Shown in pieces: positions 54,929 through 61,515 of a stretch of 64,000 nt of DNA; the stretch's first letter is position 1, and every line of letters begins with the position of its first letter. The stretch is from Humitalea rosea. Its GTDB lineage: Bacteria > Pseudomonadota > Alphaproteobacteria > Acetobacterales > Acetobacteraceae. Below the pieces are notes generated by a model, which did no database searches, was not told where the DNA came from, and saw only the letters and a list, made by a program, of their open reading frames with translations. The translations under genes and the position numbers were made by a program. The DNA lies in NCBI RefSeq assembly GCF_003253705.1, contig NZ_QKYU01000008.1, positions 62,001 to 126,000 of the forward strand, written 5' to 3'.

Positions 54929-54943
54929 TTCCCCATTGGGGAA
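54929..54943. promoter_or_regulatory. palindrome in the fixK-fixL divergent promoter
   Basis: TTCCCCA-T-TGGGGAA is a perfect palindrome with seven-base arms, 67 bases upstream of fixK. Read toward fixK, the adjoining sequence is CTACGTGGTTTCCCC, which broadly resembles FixJ-bound sites in rhizobial fixK promoters. An AT-rich AATATTTTT lies just downstream, as expected for a -10 region. FixJ binding is an inference. Confidence 0.4.
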
Positions 54944-55005
54944 ACCACGTAGTGCCCCTGCGGACCCCGGGTGCCGCGAATGCAGGGCGGAGGACACGCG
55001 CGCGC

Positions 55006-56535
55006 ATGCCGCCTTGCCAGCACGAGACCGGGGCCCACCCCGAGGCGGAGCGGGACGCCTGGCTTGCCGCCATCGTCGGCGCGTCCCGCGACGCCATCAT
55101 CAGCGCCACGCTGGACGGGCGGATCGCGAGCTGGAATGCCGGCGCCGAGGCGCTGTTCGGCTACCCGGCCGCCGAGGCGATCGGCCAGCCGGTCGAATTG
55201 CTCTCCTGCCCCGAAACGCCGACGGATATGTACGGCCGCCTCGCCCAGGCCGCCGGCCGGGGCGAGGCGATGCAGCCCTTCGATGCGGTGCAGCGGCGCA
55301 AGGACGGCAGCCATGTGGATGTGCATATCGCGGTCTCCCCCGTGCGCGACGCGCAGGGGCGTGCGATAGGCGTCTCGGGCATCATCCGGGACATCACCGC
55401 GGCCAAGCTCGTGCAATCGGCGGTGGAACAGCGCCAGGCGCAGCTCAGCTCCATCCTGGAAACCGCGCCCGACGGCGTGATCGTCATCGATGAGCTGGGG
55501 CTGGTCCGCTCCTTCAACCCGGCCGCCGAGCGCATCTTCGGCTACACCGCCGCCGAGGTGGAGGGGCGCAATGTCGCCATGCTGATGGCCGCCCCGCACC
55601 GGCGCCAGCACGACGGCTACCTCAGCCACTACCGCGCGACCGGGGAGCGCCGCGTCATCGGCATCGGCCGCGTGGTGTCGGGCCAGCGCAAGGACGGCAC
55701 CACCTTCCCGCTGGATCTGGCGGTGGGCGAGGCGCGCGGCGGCGGCACACGGGTCTTCACCGGCTTCATCCGCGACCTGACCGACAAGCGCCGGGCGGAG
55801 GCCGAACGGCAGGAATTGCAGGCCGAGCTGCTGCATGTCTCCCGCCTCGGGGTGCTCGGCCAGATGGCGACGACCCTGGCGCATGAGCTGAACCAGCCGC
55901 TGACCGCCGTCGCCAACTACATGAAGGCCGCCCAGCGGCTGGTGGAGAACGACACCCCGGGCAGCGCGGCCCGGGTGGCCGAGGCGATGGACAAGGCCGC
56001 CGCCCAGGCCCGCCGCGCCGGGGAGATCATCCGCCGCCTGCGCGAATTCGCCTCCCGCGGGGAGACGGAGAAGCGGCGGGAATCCGTCGCGACCCTGCTG
56101 GAGGAGGCGACCAACCTCGCCTTCATCGGCGCCAAGCAGCGCGGCATCACCTGCACCCTGGAGATCGACCCGGCCTGCGGCTTCGTGCTGGTGGACAAGG
56201 TGCAGATCCAGCAGGTGCTGCTGAACCTGATCCGCAACGCCATCGAGGCGATGGACAGCTGGAGCCGCCAGTTCGTCACCGTCACCGCCACCGCGCAGGA
56301 GGAGAGCGTGGAGATCACCGTGACCGACACCGGCCCCGGGCTCGCGCCGGAGGTGGCGGACCAGCTGTTCCGCCCCTTCGTCACCACCAAGCGCAGCGGC
56401 ATGGGCGTCGGGCTTTCGATCTGCCTTGCGATCGTGGAGGCGCATGGCGGCCGGATCTGGGCCAGCCCCAACCCCGGCGGCGGCACGATCTTCCGCTTCA
56501 CCCTGCTCGCCATGCCCGAAAACGCCGCCGCATGA
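55006..56535 (+). CDS. fixL: oxygen-sensing heme-PAS histidine kinase FixL
   Basis: A 509-residue soluble kinase (from the ATG at 55006) with two PAS domains. The second PAS matches the heme-binding domain of FixL: HDGYLSHY supplies the proximal heme ligand (H202), [14 protein letters not shown] contains the regulatory arginine (R222), and [10 protein letters not shown] closes the domain. The kinase part has H293 in [11 protein letters not shown] and HATPase motifs [18 protein letters not shown] and GMGVGLSI. Oxygen on the heme would switch the kinase off; in low oxygen it would phosphorylate FixJ. GGAGGA lies about nine bases upstream; a GTG at 54952 could add 18 residues. No membrane helices are seen, unlike rhizobial S. 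meliloti FixL but like the B. japonicum form. Confidence 0.88.
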   Translation: MPPCQHETGAHPEAERDAWLAAIVGASRDAIISATLDGRIASWNAGAEALFGYPAAEAIGQPVELLSCPETPTDMYGRLAQAAGRGEAMQPFDAVQRRKDGSHVDVHIAVSPVRDAQGRAIGVSGIIRDITAAKLVQSAVEQRQAQLSSILETAPDGVIVIDELGLVRSFNPAAERIFGYTAAEVEGRNVAMLMAAPHRRQHDGYLSHYRATGERRVIGIGRVVSGQRKDGTTFPLDLAVGEARGGGTRVFTGFIRDLTDKRRAEAERQELQAELLHVSRLGVLGQMATTLAHELNQPLTAVANYMKAAQRLVENDTPGSAARVAEAMDKAAAQARRAGEIIRRLREFASRGETEKRRESVATLLEEATNLAFIGAKQRGITCTLEIDPACGFVLVDKVQIQQVLLNLIRNAIEAMDSWSRQFVTVTATAQEESVEITVTDTGPGLAPEVADQLFRPFVTTKRSGMGVGLSICLAIVEAHGGRIWASPNPGGGTIFRFTLLAMPENAAA

Positions 56536-57146
56536 CCGTGCTCAGCCTGATCCACGTCATCGACGATGACGAGGCGGTTCGCGACTCGCTCCAGTTCCTG
56601 CTGGAGGAGGCGGGCTACCGGGTGCGGCTGCACGGCTCGGCGCTGGCCTTCCTCGACGAGGCGCCGGCCTCGGTGGCCGGGGGCTGCGTCATCAGCGACG
56701 TGCGCATGCCCGGGATGGATGGGCTGGAGCTGCAGGCGGCCCTGGCGCGGCGAGGCGACTGCCTGCAACTGATCTTCATGACCGGCCACGGCGATGTGCC
56801 GCTGGCGGTGCGGGCGCTGAAGGCGGGGGCGATCGACTTCCTGGAAAAGCCCTTCGGCGAGGAGGCCATCCTGGCCGCGGTGGAAAGCGCGCTGTCACGG
56901 GCCCGGCAGCAGCACGACCGGGCGGGCGCGGCCCTCCTCGCGCGGGAGCGCCTCGCGACGCTGACCCCGCGGGAACGCGAGGTGCTGGAGGCGCTGGTCG
57001 CCGGAAACCCCAACAAGACCATCGCCTTCGACCTCGGGCTCAGCCCGCGGACCGTCGAGGTCCACCGCGCCCGCGTGATGGAGAAGATGCAGGCGCGCAG
57101 CCTGTCGGAGCTGGTCCGGCTCAGCCTGGCCGCCACCCAGGGCTGA
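56532..57146 (+). CDS. fixJ: two-component response regulator FixJ
   Basis: A 204-residue regulator. The receiver has DDD at 11-13, phosphoacceptor D56 ([12 protein letters not shown]), Thr in FMTGHGDVP and Lys in FLEKPF. The LuxR-type helix-turn-helix has [21 protein letters not shown] and [16 protein letters not shown]. It overlaps fixL by ATGA. It should be phosphorylated by FixL in low oxygen and activate fixK. All key residues are intact. Confidence 0.9.
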   Translation: MTVLSLIHVIDDDEAVRDSLQFLLEEAGYRVRLHGSALAFLDEAPASVAGGCVISDVRMPGMDGLELQAALARRGDCLQLIFMTGHGDVPLAVRALKAGAIDFLEKPFGEEAILAAVESALSRARQQHDRAGAALLARERLATLTPREREVLEALVAGNPNKTIAFDLGLSPRTVEVHRARVMEKMQARSLSELVRLSLAATQG

Positions 57147-57160
57147 CAAGCCCGGCCTGC

Positions 57161-57174
57161 TTGCGCGAGATCAA
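57161..57174 (+). promoter_or_regulatory. FixK/FNR box 1 (before the receiver gene)
   Basis: TTGCGCGAGATCAA matches the FixK consensus TTG-N8-CAA with a strong right half ATCAA. It lies 71 bases before the receiver start codon at 57246. GCCTAGCC, a -10-like element, begins 20 bases after it. Confidence 0.65.
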
Positions 57175-57245
57175 GGCCATGCGCCGGGCAAAAGCCTAGC
57201 CCAGAGCGAGGGGCCGCGACGGGGCGGCCGTGGATCAGGTCCCTC

Positions 57246-57671
57246 ATGGCAGCAAACGGTTACATCAGGGGCAGCATCATCGTCGTCGTCGATGACGATC
57301 CAGCGGTGCGGGACGCCCTGCAATGCCTGCTGGAAGCCGATGGCCAGACGGTGCGCGCCTACCCCTCCGCCGCGGCCTTGCTGCGGGAGGGTCTGCCCGC
57401 CGATGCCGCCTGCCTGGTGCTGGACCAGCGCATGCCCGGCCTCTCCGGGCTGGAACTGGCGCATGAGGCGCGGCTGCGCGGCTTCCGCGCCGGCATCATC
57501 CTGATCGCGGCGACCGCCGATCCCTGGCTGCGACGGCGGGCCATGGAGGCCGGCATCGCGCTGGTGCTGGAAAAGCCCCTGACCGACGATACGCTGCTGC
57601 CCGCGGTGCGGCGCTATGTGATGGCCGAAGGGCGGGCCGCGCCGCGCGGAGGCTGCCCGCCCGCGGAGTGA
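57246..57671 (+). CDS. single-domain response regulator (CheY-like)
   Basis: A 141-residue receiver with acidic triad DDD (16-18), phosphoacceptor D60 in CLVLDQRMPG and Lys in LVLEKPL. No output domain is present. It lies just downstream of fixLJ with its own FixK box, so it is probably induced under low oxygen. A feedback or phosphate-sink role on FixL, comparable in logic to FixT, is possible; it is not a FixT homologue that I can show. Confidence 0.82.
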   Translation: MAANGYIRGSIIVVVDDDPAVRDALQCLLEADGQTVRAYPSAAALLREGLPADAACLVLDQRMPGLSGLELAHEARLRGFRAGIILIAATADPWLRRRAMEAGIALVLEKPLTDDTLLPAVRRYVMAEGRAAPRGGCPPAE

Positions 57672-57681
57672 TCTGGATCAA
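57668..57681 (+). promoter_or_regulatory. FixK/FNR box 2 (before the DUF308 gene)
   Basis: GTGATCTGGATCAA differs from the palindrome TTGATCTGGATCAA at one base. Its TGA is the stop codon of the preceding receiver gene. It lies 57 bases before the ATG at 57739. Confidence 0.7.
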
Positions 57682-57738
57682 CGCCCGCGGCGCCCGCCGG
57701 TGCGATGCTGCCCGCCGCAGTCACGACCGGAGACCCGT

Positions 57739-58326
57739 ATGTCGGAACGCCCTCAGCCCACCTGGCCCGTCCTTGAGCCGGACCGCAACGTCACCGCCTG
57801 GTGGTGGGTCGTGGGGCTGCGCGGCGTCGTCGCCATCGCCTTCGGGCTGCTGCTGCTGTTCATGCCAGGCCTGGCCCTGAGCGCGGTGGTGGTGCTGTTC
57901 GGCGCCTTCGCCATCGTCGATGGCAGCTTCGCCCTGGCTGGCCTGCCGCGCGGCGCCTCCGGCACCCGCCGGCGCGGCACCTTGCTGGCCGAGGCGTTGC
58001 TCAGCATCGCCGGCGGGCTGGTCGCGGTGCTGCTGCCCGAGGCCATCGTGCTGGTCTTCGTGTATTTCGTCGCGGCCTGGGGGCTGCTGAGCGGCGGCGC
58101 GCTGCTGTTCGCGCATTCCACGGCGCTGGTGAGCGGCTGGTTCAAGGTCTTCGTGGCGCTCGCCTCGATCGGCTTCGGGGTGCTGGTGCTGCTCTCGCCC
58201 GCGGCCGGGCTGTTCGCGATCACGCTCTGGATGGCGGTCTATGCGATGCTGTTCGGCGCCGCCCTGTTGAGCCTGGCCCTGCAACTTCGCCGCTGGCACG
58301 AGGTTGAACCGCTGCGGCGGTCTTGA
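57739..58326 (+). CDS. DUF308/HdeD-like membrane protein
   Basis: A 195-residue inner-membrane protein with six hydrophobic helices in three similar pairs (for example VVGLRGVVAIAFGLLLLFMPG and LAEALLSIAGGLVAVLLPE). This repeat pattern is typical of the HdeD/DUF308 family, linked to acid stress in E. coli but of unknown mechanism. The start at 57739 has GGAG six bases upstream. It is preceded by a FixK box, so induction in low oxygen is likely. Confidence 0.8.
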   Translation: MSERPQPTWPVLEPDRNVTAWWWVVGLRGVVAIAFGLLLLFMPGLALSAVVVLFGAFAIVDGSFALAGLPRGASGTRRRGTLLAEALLSIAGGLVAVLLPEAIVLVFVYFVAAWGLLSGGALLFAHSTALVSGWFKVFVALASIGFGVLVLLSPAAGLFAITLWMAVYAMLFGAALLSLALQLRRWHEVEPLRRS

Positions 58327-58336
58327 CGTCCCTCAA
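58323..58336 (+). promoter_or_regulatory. FixK/FNR box 3 (before the host-attachment-family gene)
   Basis: TTGACGTCCCTCAA fits TTGA-N6-TCAA. The TGA of the first half is the stop codon of the DUF308 gene. It lies 84 bases before the ATG at 58421. Confidence 0.6.
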
Positions 58337-58420
58337 GGCCAATCCGACGTCCGACCGGCACTGTTTCCGCACCCCGCCGGGCCGGTCCCGTGCCAACCCC
58401 CACAACAAGAGGAGAGCGCC

Positions 58421-58867
58421 ATGCAACAGCTCCGCATTCCCACCAATGCCTGGGTCCTGGTCTGCGACGGCGCCAAGGCGCTGACCTTCCGCAATGACGG
58501 TGACACGGAAACCTTGAGCCTCACCCTCATCGAAAGCCGGGCCGAGGCGGCGCCGCCGACCCGGGAGCTCGGCACCGGCCGGCCGGGACGGGTGGTCGAA
58601 TCCATGGGCACCAAGCGCAGCGCCGTCGAGCAGACGGATCTGCACGCCGAGGCCGAGGCCGTCTTCCTCGCCCAGACCATCGAGCGGCTGGGCCAGATCG
58701 TGCGCGAACAGGATGTGCGCCATCTGATCCTGGTGGCCCCGCCGAAGGCCCTCGGCATCATCCGCAAGCATCTGACACCGGCGCTGCGGGCGGTGATCGT
58801 GCATGAGCTGGACAAGGATTACGCGGGCCTGACCACCCCCGACATCGAGCGCCACCTGGCCGGTTGA
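58421..58867 (+). CDS. host attachment family protein
   Basis: A 148-residue protein starting PTNAWVLVCDGAKALTF, the opening of the family named after plant attachment in Agrobacterium. It ends with VRHLILVAPPKALGIIRKHL and VIVHELDKDYAGLTTPDIERHL, both family signatures similar to eRF1-like folds. There is no signal peptide. The name does not prove a role in attachment; many members sit in stress or low-oxygen regulons, as here. AGAGGAG precedes the ATG. Confidence 0.83.
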   Translation: MQQLRIPTNAWVLVCDGAKALTFRNDGDTETLSLTLIESRAEAAPPTRELGTGRPGRVVESMGTKRSAVEQTDLHAEAEAVFLAQTIERLGQIVREQDVRHLILVAPPKALGIIRKHLTPALRAVIVHELDKDYAGLTTPDIERHLAG

Positions 58868-58877
58868 TTGACCGCAA
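58864..58877 (+). promoter_or_regulatory. FixK/FNR box 4 (before the BON-domain gene)
   Basis: TTGATTGACCGCAA fits TTGA-N6-GCAA. Its first TGA is the stop codon of the host-attachment-family gene. It is 58 bases before the ATG at 58936, and GCCTAGCC begins 21 bases after it. Confidence 0.65.
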
Positions 58878-58935
58878 GGACCCACGCCGGGAAGCGTGCC
58901 TAGCCTCCACCGTCATCAACCCGATGGAGGTCGCG

Positions 58936-59583
58936 ATGCGTGATATCACCCTGCGCCAGAACGTGCTCGACGAATTGGCGTTCGAGCCCAGCCTCGATGC
59001 CGCCCATATCGGCGTCGCCGTCGATGACGGAATCGTCACGCTCAGCGGCCATGTCGGCAACTACGCCGAGAAGGTGGCCGCCGAGCACGCGGTGCAGCGC
59101 ATCAAGGGCGTGCGTGGCTTCGCCCAGGAGATCGAGGTCCGCTACGCCGCCGACAAGAAGACCGCCGACGACCAGATCGCCAAGCGCGCCCTGGACATCA
59201 TCGCCTGGGATACGACGGTGCCCGACGACAAGATCCTGGTGAAGGTCGAGCACGGCTGGCTGTCGCTGTCCGGCGAGGTGTCCTGGTATTTCCAGCGATC
59301 CGCCGCCGAGAATGCGGTGCGCAAGCTGAGCGGCGTGGTCGGCGTCACCAATCTGATCACGGTGCGTCCGCATCTGGATGCCACCAGCATCAAGCACCGC
59401 ATCGAGGATGCGCTGAAGCGCAATGCGGAAGTCGAGGCCGCGGGCATCCGGGTCGAGGTCGTCGGCGGCAAGGTCACGCTGGAAGGGCGGGTGCGCGCCT
59501 GGCACGAACGCGAGGCCGCCGAGCGCGCCGCCTGGGGCGCGCCCGGCGTCAGCGCCGTCGAGGACCGGCTGATGCTCGGCTGA
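58936..59583 (+). CDS. triple BON-domain protein
   Basis: A 215-residue protein with three BON repeats. They are recognised by GIVTLSGHVGNYAEKVAAEH, GWLSLSGEVSWYFQRSAAEN and GKVTLEGRVRAWHEREAAER, spaced about 75 residues apart. BON domains bind membranes or phospholipids and are common in stress proteins such as OsmY. There is no obvious signal peptide, so it may be cytoplasmic, which is common for this alphaproteobacterial form. The start at 58936 has GGAGG five bases upstream; an ATG at 58924 is the alternative. A FixK box precedes it. Confidence 0.86.
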   Translation: MRDITLRQNVLDELAFEPSLDAAHIGVAVDDGIVTLSGHVGNYAEKVAAEHAVQRIKGVRGFAQEIEVRYAADKKTADDQIAKRALDIIAWDTTVPDDKILVKVEHGWLSLSGEVSWYFQRSAAENAVRKLSGVVGVTNLITVRPHLDATSIKHRIEDALKRNAEVEAAGIRVEVVGGKVTLEGRVRAWHEREAAERAAWGAPGVSAVEDRLMLG

Positions 59584-59590
59584 GCCGGTT

Positions 59591-59619
59591 CGGCGGCGCC
59601 ACCGAAAGGGGCGCCGCCG
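59591..59619. terminator. hairpin after the BON gene
   Basis: CGGCGGCGCC (59591-59600) pairs with GGCGCCGCCG (59610-59619) around nine bases, starting eight bases after the stop. It has no T tract, as is common in GC-rich genomes. Confidence 0.5.
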
Positions 59620-59641
59620 TGACGCGCCGGTTCAGGCGGAC

Positions 59642-59655
59642 TTGACCGGGATCAT
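59642..59655 (+). promoter_or_regulatory. FixK/FNR box 5 (before hupE-like gene)
   Basis: TTGACCGGGATCAT matches TTGAY-N4-RTCAA except for the last base. It lies 113 bases before the ATG of the HupE/UreJ gene, farther than the other boxes. Confidence 0.45.
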
Positions 59656-59768
59656 CTTCTCGCCCGCCGGTTCTCTCCCGCCGGGGCACCGGGGACGTTC
59701 CCTCCCGCCCGATTGGATGCGAAGCTTCCGCGACCGGGCCCTTCGCGCCCAGGAAACCGGAGATTGCG

Positions 59769-60365
59769 ATGATGTTCCGCCCCGCCCTGAACCGCCTTGC
59801 CTTGGCGGCCTGCGCCAGCCTCGTCCCCGGCCTCGCCTTCGCCCATAGCGGCCTCGGCCAGGTCGTCGGCTTCGCGGAAGGTCTGGCGCATCCGCTGTCG
59901 GGGCTGGACCATGTGCTGGCGATGGTGATGGTCGGCGTGCTCGCCTGGCAATGCGGCCGGCGCGCGGCCTGGCTGCTGCCGGCGAGCTTCCTCGCCGTCA
60001 TGGCGCTGGGCGCCGGGCTTGGCATGGCGGGCCTCGGCCTGCCGCTGGTGGAGGCGGGCATCGCGCTGTCGGTGATCGCCCTCGGCGGCGCCATCGCCTT
60101 CGGGCTGCGGCCGCCGCTGGCCCTGGGCGCGGCGCTGGTCGGGCTGTTCGCGCTGTTCCATGGCCAGGCCCATGGCGCCGGGATGCCGGAGACCGCGCAG
60201 GGTCTCGCCTATGCGGCGGGCTTCCTCGTGGCGACGGCTGGGCTGCTTGGCACGGGGCTCGGCCTTGGCCGGGCGATCGGCGGGCAACAGGGCCGCGCGG
60301 CGCTTCGGCTCGCGGGCGGCACCGCGGCGGTGGCGGGCGTCGCGCTGCTGGCCGGGCTTGCCTGA
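59769..60365 (+). CDS. HupE/UreJ family membrane protein
   Basis: A 198-residue protein with a signal-like N-terminus ending AFAHS and six further hydrophobic helices. The metal-binding signature HPLSGLDHVLAMVMVG and the second histidine motif FALFHGQAHG are both intact. HupE/UreJ proteins import nickel or cobalt, usually for hydrogenase or urease. No such enzyme is encoded in the window. GGAG lies six bases before the ATG. A FixK-like box upstream would fit supply of metal to a low-oxygen enzyme elsewhere. Confidence 0.84.
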   Translation: MMFRPALNRLALAACASLVPGLAFAHSGLGQVVGFAEGLAHPLSGLDHVLAMVMVGVLAWQCGRRAAWLLPASFLAVMALGAGLGMAGLGLPLVEAGIALSVIALGGAIAFGLRPPLALGAALVGLFALFHGQAHGAGMPETAQGLAYAAGFLVATAGLLGTGLGLGRAIGGQQGRAALRLAGGTAAVAGVALLAGLA

Positions 60366-60390
60366 CCCTGCCTCAGTTCCCAACCCTGCC

Positions 60391-61512
60391 TCAATTCATC
60401 GTGCCGATGGAGGAGCGGAAGCGCAGCAGCGCCGCGCCGAACAACCCGGCACCGATGACGCCAAGGGCCAGGAACTGCGGCCAGACCACCGAAAGCCCCG
60501 CGCCGCGATAAAGGATGGCCTGGGCGAGGATGACGAAATGCGTCGTCGGCGCCCAGTACATCACCATCTGCACCAGCATGGGCATGCTCTCGCGCGGGGT
60601 CATGCTGCCCGAGAGCATCTCCAGCGGCAGCAGCACCAGCATCAGCAGCAGGCCGAACTGCGGCATCGAGCGCGCGATGGTGCCGAGGAAGATGCCCATC
60701 GAGGTGGTGGCGAAGAGATGCATCGCCGTCCCCAGCAGGAACAAGGCGATCGAGCCCTCGATCGGCACCGCCAGCAGCCCCTGCACGACGATGATGAGCG
60801 AGAAGGCGCTGGCGACCAGCACCACCAGCCCCATCGACCAGAGCTTGCCGGTCATGATCTCGAAGGGCGTGACCGGCATCACCAGCAGATGCTCGATGGT
60901 GCCGTGCTCCCGTTCGCGGATGAGCGCCGCACCGGTCAGGATGATGGCCAGCACGGTGACGTTGTTGATCACCTCCATCACCGCGCCGAACCAGGCCTGT
61001 TTGAGCTGCGGGTTGAAGCGCGCGCGCAGCGCGAGCCCGACCGGCGTGGTCGCCGCCGCCGCGCCGCGCTGCAGGAAGGCCGCGACCTCGTTGCCGATCA
61101 TGGTCTGGATATAGGCGCTGCCGGTGAAGGCCTGGGTCATGCGCGTGGCATCGACGTTGAGCTGGATCGCCGGCGCCCGCCCGGCCAGCACGTCGCGCTG
61201 GAATTCGGGCGGGATGTTCAGCGCGAAGGTGTCGCGCCCCGCATCCATGCGGCTGTCCATCTCCGCCTGGGAGATCATGGCGGGCCGCGTGAAATGCGGC
61301 GGGTAGAAGGCCGCCCCGATCCGCACCGAAAGCGGGGACTGGTCCTCATCCACGATGGCGATCGGCGCGCGGTTCAGCGATTCCGGCATGGCCGTCGCCG
61401 CCATATAGATGGCCAGGCTGAAGGCATAGGCGATCAGCACCAGCATCGTCGGATCGCGCAGCAGGCCGCGGATCTCCTTGCCCCCGAGGTGCAGGATATT
61501 GGCGATGCGCAA
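60391..61512 (-). CDS. ABC-2 type permease (YhhJ-like)
   Basis: A 373-residue exporter permease. One N-terminal helix (PTMLVLIAYAFSLAIYMAA), a large extracytoplasmic domain (about 45-170) and five C-terminal helices form the ABC-2 layout. REREHGTIEHLLVMPVTPFE is the conserved cytoplasmic loop. It starts with TTG; GGAGG lies about eight bases upstream and no ATG is close. It follows the RbbA-like gene by three bases, the same order as rbbA-yhhJ in E. coli. It would work as a half-permease with the fused transporter. Confidence 0.85.
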   Translation of the reverse strand: MRIANILHLGGKEIRGLLRDPTMLVLIAYAFSLAIYMAATAMPESLNRAPIAIVDEDQSPLSVRIGAAFYPPHFTRPAMISQAEMDSRMDAGRDTFALNIPPEFQRDVLAGRAPAIQLNVDATRMTQAFTGSAYIQTMIGNEVAAFLQRGAAAATTPVGLALRARFNPQLKQAWFGAVMEVINNVTVLAIILTGAALIREREHGTIEHLLVMPVTPFEIMTGKLWSMGLVVLVASAFSLIIVVQGLLAVPIEGSIALFLLGTAMHLFATTSMGIFLGTIARSMPQFGLLLMLVLLPLEMLSGSMTPRESMPMLVQMVMYWAPTTHFVILAQAILYRGAGLSVVWPQFLALGVIGAGLFGAALLRFRSSIGTMN

Positions 61513-61515
61513 GGC

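Noticed and set aside
55600-55700. Loss of the FixL heme-ligand histidine
   Set aside because: An early alignment put an Arg at the ligand position. The proximal His belongs to HDGYL on the preceding helix, and it is present (H202).
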